Assembly: GCA_947253195.1 (NCBI GenBank)
Contig: CAMXXM010000002.1
Span: 1-23,504 of the forward strand
DNA from: an uncultured Porphyromonas sp.
GTDB taxonomy: Bacteria > Bacteroidota > Bacteroidia > Bacteroidales > Porphyromonadaceae
Reading direction: 5' to 3'
Length of the DNA: 23,504 nucleotides
In this document: piece after piece, positions 8,487 to 14,971 of the stretch
How the letters are laid out: every line of letters starts with the position of its first letter
How positions within the stretch are numbered: the first letter of the stretch is position 1
Notes under the pieces: model-generated
What the model saw: the letters and a program-made list of their open reading frames with translations, nothing else
The model's database searches: none
What the model was told of the DNA's origin: nothing
Program-made: the position numbers and the translations under genes

Positions 8487-10286
8487 ATGCAGGCGACAGA
8501 GGTAAAGTCACAACCAAGAAAGCCATTTTCCGACTGGCTCCATAAGCATCTCCCCGGGGGAATGCCGGTGACAGCACTGGCATTGCTTACCGGTGTCGCT
8601 TGTGCGCTCGTCTCTGCGCTGCTGAAGTGGTTTGTCAGCACGATACAGCACTTCGTTATCGGACTGAACACCCATACCGACCTTTATCTCTCCTACCTCA
8701 TCACGCCAGTGGTGGGGATCTTCCTCTGTGGTCTCTTCGTGAAGTACATCGTCAGAGACAATATCTCCCATGGCATCACCAGGGTGCTCTATGCGATCAG
8801 CCGACGTCAGAGTCGACTGAAGCCCCACAACACCTGGACCTCTGTCGTTGCTTCGTCTATCACCATCGGGCTGGGAGGCTCTGTGGGAGCTGAGGCACCG
8901 ATCGTGCTTACCGGTGCCGCCATAGGGAGCAATATAGGTCGGCTCTTCCATTTGGAGCACAGAAACCTTATGCTCCTCGTGGGGTGCGGTGCGGCCGGAG
9001 CGATTGCGGGGATCTTCAAGGCTCCGATCACCGGACTGCTATTCGTCATTGAGGTGTTGATGATGGACTTCACCCTCACCAGCGTGATGCCGCTGATGAT
9101 CTCATCTGTGACAGCAGCGACGGTTAGCTACCTGATCTTCGGTATGGGTGCCCTCTTTCCGATGACGGCAGAGGAGGCGTTTACCCTCAATAGATTACCA
9201 TACGTGGTTCTTCTCGGACTCTGTTGCGGTGGTCTGTCACTCTACTTTACCCGATGCTCTTCCTGGCTGGAGCGTAAGCTTGGCGGTATCAGTACCTGGA
9301 GCGTCCGCTTTGTGATTGCGTCTCTGATCCTGAGCAGCCTCATCTTCCTCCTCCCCCCTCTCTATGGTGAGGGGTACGACATCATCTCGATGCTGATGAG
9401 CGATCACCCGGAGAGGATCTTGGAGGGTTCACTGCTGGAGAATGTCTCCGACCCCTCCCATAGGAGCTTTATCCTCTTCCTCCTGGCAGCTATGCTGCTG
9501 AAGATCTTCGCCACGGTGGCAACCAATTCCGGTGGCGGCTGCGGGGGAACCTTTGCCCCTACCCTCTTTGTGGGCGCTTTCCTTGGCTTCTTCTTCTCCT
9601 ACCTATGCGGTGAACTCGGCATAGAGACTTACCTGCCCCACCAAAACTTTACCCTCATGGGTATGGCGGGACTGATGGCGGGCGTCATGCATGCTCCGCT
9701 GACTGGGACCTTCCTCATTGCGGAGCTCTCAGGGCAGTACAATCTCTTTCTCCCACTTTTGGTGGTGTCGCTGATCTCCTACGGCTTTATGCGGATCTTC
9801 ACGAGGTACAATATCTATGCAATGCGGCTGGGTGAAGAGGGTCAGCTGGTGACGCACGAGAAAGACCGAGCCGTACTGACACTGATGGACGTGGAGGATG
9901 TGGTGGAGAAGAAATTCAAGACACTGCATCCGGAAGAGACCCTCGGTGAGACGGTGAAGACCTTCACGGAGAGCCAGCGCAATATCTTCCCGGTGCTGGA
10001 CGATGACGACCACTTAGTGGGCATTGTGATGCTGGACAATATCCGAAATATCATGTTCCGCCCCGACCTATACGAGAGGCTCCGGGTGAAGAAGTTCATG
10101 GTAGAGCCGGGGATCCGAATCAAAACGAATATGCAGATGGAGGATGTGATGACCATCTTTGACGACTCCGGACTATGGAATCTCCCGGTGGAGACCCCGG
10201 AGGGTAAGTATGTCGGCTTCATCTCTAAGTCGGCTATCCTCAACGTCTATCGGAGGGTGCTCAACCTCAACTTTGGTGACGAATAA
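8487..10286 (+). CDS. CLC-family chloride channel/antiporter with C-terminal CBS domains
   Basis: This 599-residue inner-membrane protein has about ten or more hydrophobic segments between residues 20 and 440, then a soluble pair of CBS domains (about 470-590) that usually bind adenine nucleotides. The CLC core shows GSVGAEAPIVLTGAAIGSN (gating glutamate Glu136), PITGLLFVIEVLMMDF, GGCGGTFAPTLFVGAFLG and HAPLTGTFLIAELSGQYN with the anion-site Tyr. The usual GSGIPE loop is replaced by NISHGITR. The internal proton glutamate (Glu203 in E. coli ClcA) aligns with Val190, next to Glu189. Whether it is a channel or an exchanger, and for which anion, is therefore open. Its start directly abuts the tsaC stop. 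Confidence 0.93.
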   Translation: MQATEVKSQPRKPFSDWLHKHLPGGMPVTALALLTGVACALVSALLKWFVSTIQHFVIGLNTHTDLYLSYLITPVVGIFLCGLFVKYIVRDNISHGITRVLYAISRRQSRLKPHNTWTSVVASSITIGLGGSVGAEAPIVLTGAAIGSNIGRLFHLEHRNLMLLVGCGAAGAIAGIFKAPITGLLFVIEVLMMDFTLTSVMPLMISSVTAATVSYLIFGMGALFPMTAEEAFTLNRLPYVVLLGLCCGGLSLYFTRCSSWLERKLGGISTWSVRFVIASLILSSLIFLLPPLYGEGYDIISMLMSDHPERILEGSLLENVSDPSHRSFILFLLAAMLLKIFATVATNSGGGCGGTFAPTLFVGAFLGFFFSYLCGELGIETYLPHQNFTLMGMAGLMAGVMHAPLTGTFLIAELSGQYNLFLPLLVVSLISYGFMRIFTRYNIYAMRLGEEGQLVTHEKDRAVLTLMDVEDVVEKKFKTLHPEETLGETVKTFTESQRNIFPVLDDDDHLVGIVMLDNIRNIMFRPDLYERLRVKKFMVEPGIRIKTNMQMEDVMTIFDDSGLWNLPVETPEGKYVGFISKSAILNVYRRVLNLNFGDE

Positions 10287-10290
10287 GAAA

Positions 10291-11271
10291 ATGAAAATCG
10301 TATTTTTCGGCACACCCGAATTTGCCGCATACTCTCTCCGATCGCTCGTAGAGCACCATCGAGAGGTGGTTGCTGTAGTCACGATGCCCGATAAGCCCAA
10401 GGGGCGTGGCCATAAGCTCCAGCCCTCAGAGGTCAAGCGTACTGCTCAGGAGCTCTTGCCCGAGGTACCAATCCTCCAGCCGGAGCGGCTGCGCGACGGG
10501 GAGTTTCTGGAGCGCCTACGAGAGATTGACGCTGACCTATTTATTGTCGTCGCCTTTAGGATGCTCCCCGAGGAGGTCTGGGATATGCCCTTGCGCGGGA
10601 CAATCAATCTCCACGCTGCCCTCCTGCCTAAGTACCGTGGAGCAGCACCGATCCAGTGGGCGCTGATCAATGGCGAGCAGGAGACCGGTGTCACCACATT
10701 TCTACTTGATAAGGAGATCGACACGGGACGAGTACTTCTCCAGGAGCGTGTACCAATATCAGCAGATGAGACAGGCGGGACCCTGCATGACAAACTTATG
10801 GTCGTTGGGGCAAAGGTGATTGAGGAGACGATCGACCTAATAGAGCAGTCTGGAGAGCCAAAGGAGCAACTCGGTCTGCCACAGCCTGAGGATGTCTCTC
10901 ACCTGCCGATGGCTCCGAAGATATTTAAGGAGGAGCAGACCATACGCTTCACCTCGATGGCTGCTGAGGAGATCGACAGGCGTGTGCGGGCTATGGCGCC
11001 CTACCCCAAGGCTGTCGCCCTTTTCCACGATGAGACCTCCGATGAAGAGGTAGAGATCAAGATCTTAAGCGTGAGCCCTGACTGCAAGAAGCAGATTAGC
11101 CGTGATCTCGCCCCTGGTGAGCCTCTCGAGACAGACGACAAGAGGCTATTTGTAGGCACCGCCAAGGGGACGATTGAACTACTCGAGCTACAGTGGCCCT
11201 CTAGTAAGGTGATGCCCACACGGGCTTTCCTCCTCGGCCACTCACCATTCCCCCACGGGACTTTCCGATAG
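10291..11271 (+). CDS. fmt: Methionyl-tRNA formyltransferase
   Basis: Fmt formylates Met-tRNA(fMet) for initiation, using 10-formyl-THF. I place the start at ATG 10291, four bases after the clc stop; a longer frame from 10159 would add 44 residues inside clc and is not believable. The 326-residue protein begins MKIVFFGTPEFA. The catalytic residues are present as Asn106 and His108 (INLHAALLPKYRGAAPIQWA) and Asp144 (KEIDTGRVL), matching Asn108, His110 and Asp146 of E. coli. The folate-loop GRGHKLQPSEVK is also clear. The C-terminal OB-like domain begins around residue 210. It is the last gene of the alaS operon and is followed at once by a terminator. Confidence 0.97.
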   Translation: MKIVFFGTPEFAAYSLRSLVEHHREVVAVVTMPDKPKGRGHKLQPSEVKRTAQELLPEVPILQPERLRDGEFLERLREIDADLFIVVAFRMLPEEVWDMPLRGTINLHAALLPKYRGAAPIQWALINGEQETGVTTFLLDKEIDTGRVLLQERVPISADETGGTLHDKLMVVGAKVIEETIDLIEQSGEPKEQLGLPQPEDVSHLPMAPKIFKEEQTIRFTSMAAEEIDRRVRAMAPYPKAVALFHDETSDEEVEIKILSVSPDCKKQISRDLAPGEPLETDDKRLFVGTAKGTIELLELQWPSSKVMPTRAFLLGHSPFPHGTFR

Positions 11272-11275
11272 TTAT

Positions 11276-11315
11276 AAAAAAGCGGAGCACTCATCAGGAG
11301 TGCTCCGCTTTTTTT
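11276..11315. terminator. Bidirectional intrinsic terminator between fmt and the DUF5606 gene
   Basis: A GCGGAGCACTC/GAGTGCTCCGC stem (11 bp, extended by A-T pairs to about 17) surrounds the loop ATCAG. It is flanked by six A on the left and seven T on the right, so it can stop transcription from both convergent operons. It begins five bases after the fmt stop and ends 21 bases before the other operon's last stop. Confidence 0.93.
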
Positions 11316-11336
11316 GTATCAAGATGTAGAGGTACT

Positions 11337-11756
11337 TCAGTCCTCTTTCTCTTCCTCCTCAGTGAGCAGGAAGGAGTCCATACCCTTCTGTCGCAGGATC
11401 TGGTACCACTTAGCCAGCTTCTTGATATCGCTCTGATGGATCCGCTCCTGATCCCATTTGGGGAGAGCTTTGTCCATAAAGGTCTTGAGTGTCTCAGCAC
11501 TCTCAGAGACAGTCTGTGCATCCGGGATCTCCTCACCAAAGGTCTCGTACATCCCCTGCATCACCTCTGCCAGTGGCTTCTCCCCCTCGGTGGTGTACAT
11601 AGAGATATTGCTGAGCAGACTCATCTTATCCCGGCCAAAGACCGGCATCCGACGCCCGGTCTCCAGTTCCTCCACAGTGTAGGGCACTCGGGAGCTATTG
11701 ATGAAGAGAAAAAGTCCGGGCTTACCGGAGATAGAGACGATTTCTGATAGTTTCAT
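11337..11756 (-). CDS. DUF5606 family protein
   Basis: This 139-residue soluble protein matches my recollection of DUF5606, a family found in Bacteroidota. It begins MKLSEIVSISGKPGLFLFIN, continues with VEELETGRRMPVFGRDKMSLLSNI, and has ERIHQSDIKKLAKWYQIL near residues 104-121. The C-terminus is acidic (TEEEEKED). The molecular function is unknown. It starts two bases after the coaE stop and is the last gene of the nusB-yajC-ybbR-coaE operon. Confidence 0.82.
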   Translation of the reverse strand: MKLSEIVSISGKPGLFLFINSSRVPYTVEELETGRRMPVFGRDKMSLLSNISMYTTEGEKPLAEVMQGMYETFGEEIPDAQTVSESAETLKTFMDKALPKWDQERIHQSDIKKLAKWYQILRQKGMDSFLLTEEEEKED

Positions 11757-11758
11757 GT

Positions 11759-12355
11759 CTAACGATGATTAATTTCTGTGAGGATCCGCTCGCACTGATG
11801 GATCAGCGAGTCAGATCCATTGTTATAGATTGTATGGTCTGCCAGCCGGCTTCTGAGATCAGCTTCCTTGTGCTGCAGACTATTCATAGACTTGTACTGA
11901 GTGGCACTGTCCCGATCCCTGAGACGAGTTCGCGTGGACCGCAAGGCATCGTCAGCAGCCACCTCGATCGAGCAGTCCACACTCCGATCCAGTCCTGAGG
12001 AGAAAAGGATCCCCGACTCCAGTATCGCATAAGGCTCCGCAGACTTGCTAAGCCAGCGGGCGAAGTCGTCCTTGACAGCCTGATGAACGATCGACTCAAG
12101 GCGCGGTCTGAGATGCTCGCTTTGGAGTGCTTGCGAGAGTAGCTCTTTATTGAGACTACCGTTCTGGTCAATGGGGTCCTCATGCAGAAGTGAGGTGATC
12201 TCTGCCCGGACCACGGGGTCTCTGTATAGTGCTTTAGCTCGGGTGTCGCAGTCGTAGGTGGGAGCACCAAGGAGCAGCCCCAGCACACTCCTCACCACGC
12301 TCTTACCGGAGCCTATGCCACCACAGATGCCTATGACAAACGGTCGCTTACTCAT
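11759..12355 (-). CDS. coaE: Dephospho-CoA kinase
   Basis: CoaE phosphorylates dephospho-CoA, the last step of CoA synthesis. The preferred start is ATG 12355 (198 residues, MSKRPFVIGICGG), preceded by an AGAGGAAG purine tract. A GTG at 12370 would add five residues but would overlap the ybbR end. The P-loop GGIGSGKS is at residues 12-19, followed by PTYDCDTRAKALY, the usual substrate-site region, and AILESGILFSSGLD. Only one base separates its ATG from the ybbR stop, which suggests coupled translation. Confidence 0.95.
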   Translation of the reverse strand: MSKRPFVIGICGGIGSGKSVVRSVLGLLLGAPTYDCDTRAKALYRDPVVRAEITSLLHEDPIDQNGSLNKELLSQALQSEHLRPRLESIVHQAVKDDFARWLSKSAEPYAILESGILFSSGLDRSVDCSIEVAADDALRSTRTRLRDRDSATQYKSMNSLQHKEADLRSRLADHTIYNNGSDSLIHQCERILTEINHR

Positions 12356-12356
12356 A

Positions 12357-13418
12357 TCACTTCCTCTCACGGAGGATAAAGTCGAGTCGGTCAGGTACCA
12401 CCTGGATCATATCTACTTGAGACGGAACCTTATCGACGTGGAGCAGTAAGGACTTTCTGTTGGTTTCATCAAATGCTTCGCGAGCATCTATATAGAGACC
12501 CGGGTCAAAGAGTGTCTTCTCTCCCACCCTGTCCTTTGGCACCAAATAGGTCACCGTGACCTGCATGGGAAGGAGAGTCAGATCATAGCCGTATGGAAGA
12601 TTCCGGATCTCGATGTCGGAAGTAGTAAAGCTGTGGTACACCAGCTCGTTGGTTTTCAGGATAACGTCGACGGAGTCGGGACGAGCATCGATACCGGATG
12701 GCGTCACTACGGCAACGCGTATGGTATCACGCCCGGGGTTGTTTATCCTCAGACCGATCGTATCCGTCGTGAGGACACCACCGGCTGCCATAAAGTCCTC
12801 CAGATCACTCTTGACACCAAATACCCGTACCGATGAGGGGACAAGGCTGATGGTGTCAGAGAGTTTAAAATTGCGATGACCACCAAAGTCAATTTGGCTG
12901 CCAAATAGCACCTCTGCTTTACCCTCACTGAGCGGCTCGTAGGCGAAGGAGATGTCCTCCGGGAAGACTGTGACGTCAGTCGCGGTATTGAGATCCATCC
13001 GTGAGATATCGTGGAGAGGCTTGCTCAGGAGCAGCCGCTTAAGGTCTGCCTCTCTCAGTCGATACTGACCGCCCTCAGGTAGTAGCTGAGTGGTATCCAC
13101 AGTAGGGCGCACTCTATAGGAGGATCGTCCGATCTGATTAATGGTATACCTCAGCAGAGCACCTCCCTTGGCATGAACCTTGACATAGACCACCTCAGGG
13201 TACTGAGAGAGGTCCGTCATCCGGTAGTTCGTAGGGAGGATAGGCTTATCCAGCTGGACAGCGACCTCCTTGGTATAGCCTCTCGGGTCATCGATCGCTG
13301 CAACGATCCAGAAGAAGACAGAGATGAGCAGACAGATAGAGAGCGCCACCCACCGCCTATCTCGCATAAAGTAGGCGGTGAAGCGACCCTCTCTCAGCCT
13401 GCGTCTAAGTCCTATCAT
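12357..13418 (-). CDS. YbbR/CdaR-like membrane-anchored protein
   Basis: The 353-residue protein has a short basic N-terminus (MIGLRRRLREGR), one membrane segment at about 23-42 (WVALSICLLISVFFWIVAAI) and a large extracytoplasmic part rich in beta-strand patterns, as in the YbbR domain family. In Firmicutes the related CdaR regulates the c-di-AMP cyclase. No cyclase gene is in this window, so that role is not implied. Its position between yajC and coaE is, as I recall it, a common Bacteroidota arrangement. It lies 30 bases after yajC. Confidence 0.8.
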   Translation of the reverse strand: MIGLRRRLREGRFTAYFMRDRRWVALSICLLISVFFWIVAAIDDPRGYTKEVAVQLDKPILPTNYRMTDLSQYPEVVYVKVHAKGGALLRYTINQIGRSSYRVRPTVDTTQLLPEGGQYRLREADLKRLLLSKPLHDISRMDLNTATDVTVFPEDISFAYEPLSEGKAEVLFGSQIDFGGHRNFKLSDTISLVPSSVRVFGVKSDLEDFMAAGGVLTTDTIGLRINNPGRDTIRVAVVTPSGIDARPDSVDVILKTNELVYHSFTTSDIEIRNLPYGYDLTLLPMQVTVTYLVPKDRVGEKTLFDPGLYIDAREAFDETNRKSLLLHVDKVPSQVDMIQVVPDRLDFILRERK

Positions 13419-13448
13419 GATCGGTAACTAAGCGATACCGGTGGGACT

Positions 13449-13775
13449 TTACTTGGCGTCCTTGTCCTTACCAACCTCCTCGAGAGAGAAGATATTATTG
13501 ATATCCACCTTGACCTTGACACCATCCCACACCTCGAGAGTGACCTGACCACTGGGCTTATTGATCTCGCGGATGATGCCGTACATGCCTCCGCTGGTGA
13601 TCACCTTGTCGCCTGCCTTCATAGCCTCGCGTGCTTTCTGTAGCTCCTTCTGCCGCTTCGTCTGTGGGCGGATCATAAAGAAGTAGAAGATCACGATCAT
13701 CAGGACGATCATGATGATGCTCATAAAGGCGTTTCCCTGTGGCGCTTGAGCCTGAAGAAGTATTGCTTGTAACAT
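13449..13775 (-). CDS. yajC: Sec translocase accessory subunit YajC
   Basis: YajC is a small inner-membrane protein associated with SecDF. The 108-residue product has one membrane segment at about residues 17-35 (FMSIIMIVLMIVIFYFFMI), the signature RPQTKRQKELQKAREAMKAGDKVITSGGMYG, and a cytoplasmic beta-rich domain ending in a charged tail. The length and layout are normal. It lies 34 bases after nusB in the same operon. Confidence 0.96.
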   Translation of the reverse strand: MLQAILLQAQAPQGNAFMSIIMIVLMIVIFYFFMIRPQTKRQKELQKAREAMKAGDKVITSGGMYGIIREINKPSGQVTLEVWDGVKVKVDINNIFSLEEVGKDKDAK

Positions 13776-13809
13776 ATTATCCTATATATTGATTAAAAAC
13801 AGTCAGCCA

Positions 13810-14733
13810 TTAATCTCCAATGATCTTGCCCTCTTCCTTTAGGTCAGTGAAGAGCTTAAAGAGGATGCCATTGATGAAGACATAAGAGTTTTCGGAGCTA
13901 AAGGAGTGTGCAAGATTGAGATACTCATTAATCGTCACCGTCGTGACAATGGTGGGGAAGGCGATGGCCTCAGCCATTGCCATCTGCATGAGCAGGTAGT
14001 CCACTTCGCTCACACGCTCGGCGTCCCAGCCCTTGAAGTACTTACTAATCTTCTCCCGGTAGGCCTCTTTATTGTCTATGGCAGCTCGCAGCAGAGTGGG
14101 ACCGAAGTCACCATCGCTCTTGGAGGCAAACTTAGGGCGCAACAGCTTAGAGACCTCCTTCTCAGGATCCAGGCCGTTATAAAACTTGGTGACGAAAGAG
14201 AAAACCACAGGCAGATCAGCATCGGTGACAAAGGCATCCGTCGCCTCCAGAATATCGTAGACCCTATCCGATTGCCGATACTTGGTACCGTATAGATCGC
14301 GATAGAACTGGCGCGCTCCATCAAAGGTCTCCAGCTGAGAAGCACTCACGGCCTGCTCGCCAAGTGTCTCTGAGAGCACCCCCTCATGGAGCTCACTCAG
14401 ATCGGGATTGTGGAAGATAGAGGTAGCCATCCGTCGCACGACGAAGTCTTGATCACCCTCGAGGTACTCCACCACAGGATTGGTCTCTATTGCCCTCAGC
14501 AGGGCAAGACGATCCGGATCTGGGGAAAACTTCCCCTCCTCAATCCCAATAAGCTTGCGAGCCAAGTCTGAGAAGTCCAGTGGTAACCCGCAGAGATAGA
14601 GATAGACCCTATAGTCGCTCTCCATAGCAGCCTCCAGCGTCTCCTGGGCGGTCGAGATTGACATCGACTCCGTATGATAAAAATTATAGAGTACCTGTAG
14701 TACCTTGACACGAATGAGCGATCGATTGATCAT
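13810..14733 (-). CDS. nusB: Transcription antitermination protein NusB
   Basis: NusB acts with NusE in antitermination of rRNA operons. The protein has 307 residues, about twice the length of the E. coli form, because an N-terminal helical region precedes the conserved domain; this longer type is what I know from Bacteroidota. The start MINRSLIRVKVLQVLYNFYH resembles a NusB first helix, and the typical end is visible: VTINEYLNLAHSFSSENSYVFINGILFKL with separated parts at about residues 256-292. It is the first gene of a five-gene minus-strand operon. Confidence 0.9.
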   Translation of the reverse strand: MINRSLIRVKVLQVLYNFYHTESMSISTAQETLEAAMESDYRVYLYLCGLPLDFSDLARKLIGIEEGKFSPDPDRLALLRAIETNPVVEYLEGDQDFVVRRMATSIFHNPDLSELHEGVLSETLGEQAVSASQLETFDGARQFYRDLYGTKYRQSDRVYDILEATDAFVTDADLPVVFSFVTKFYNGLDPEKEVSKLLRPKFASKSDGDFGPTLLRAAIDNKEAYREKISKYFKGWDAERVSEVDYLLMQMAMAEAIAFPTIVTTVTINEYLNLAHSFSSENSYVFINGILFKLFTDLKEEGKIIGD

Positions 14734-14813
14734 TCCACTAACTTATTAGTTCCAAAATCAAGCAGGGAGATAAGCGAGACCCCTCCTGTCCCTGGTCCCA
14801 TCTCTTATTGAGA

Positions 14814-14821
14814 CAAAGTTA
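14814..14821 (-). promoter_or_regulatory. Probable -7 promoter element for the nusB operon
   Basis: On the minus strand this reads TAACTTTG, which fits TAnnTTTG. It would give a leader of about 74 bases before the nusB ATG at 14733. No convincing -33 TTG is visible. Confidence 0.45.
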
Positions 14822-14879
14822 CCACTTTTCACTGTTATAAGACCTTCGCTAAGATGGTCTGATCAAATGTGTCTCGAAA

Positions 14880-14917
14880 CTAATATCGGTATTAGCTTTC
14901 TCTAATACCGATATTAG
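14880..14917 (-). repeat. Perfect hairpin repeat A downstream of priA
   Basis: CTAATATCGGTATTAG (14880-14895) and CTAATACCGATATTAG (14902-14917) are exact reverse complements of 16 bases around a six-base loop. It lies about 55 bases after the priA stop. On the minus strand it is followed by only a short T-run (TTTCG), so it is a weak candidate terminator; it may instead be a palindromic repeat. Confidence 0.85.
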
Positions 14918-14919
14918 TC

Positions 14920-14965
14920 ATTTCTTTTACCGGTATTAGTGATCTCTAATATCGGTAAAAGAAAT
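14920..14965 (-). repeat. Near-perfect hairpin repeat B downstream of priA
   Basis: ATTTCTTTTACCGGTATTAG (14920-14939) and CTAATATCGGTAAAAGAAAT (14946-14965) pair over 20 positions with one mismatch around the loop TGATCT. The arms share the core TAATA(C/T)CGGTA with hairpin A. On the minus strand it starts six bases after the priA stop and carries a TTTCTTTT side on its ascending arm. Confidence 0.85.
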
Positions 14966-14971
14966 CAGCCA

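Larger units (their letters stand above)
14734..14971. other. 238-base spacer between priA and nusB
   Basis: Both neighbouring genes point to the minus strand. The half next to priA holds two tandem hairpins (14880-14917 and 14920-14965). The half next to nusB holds a probable -7 box (14814-14821) and the nusB leader. No coding potential was recognised. Confidence 0.7.

Noticed and set aside
10159..10290. An N-terminal extension of Fmt from an upstream ATG
   Set aside because: The 44 extra residues overlap the clc coding sequence and have no counterpart in Fmt; the start at 10291 gives the normal MKIVFFGTPEF.
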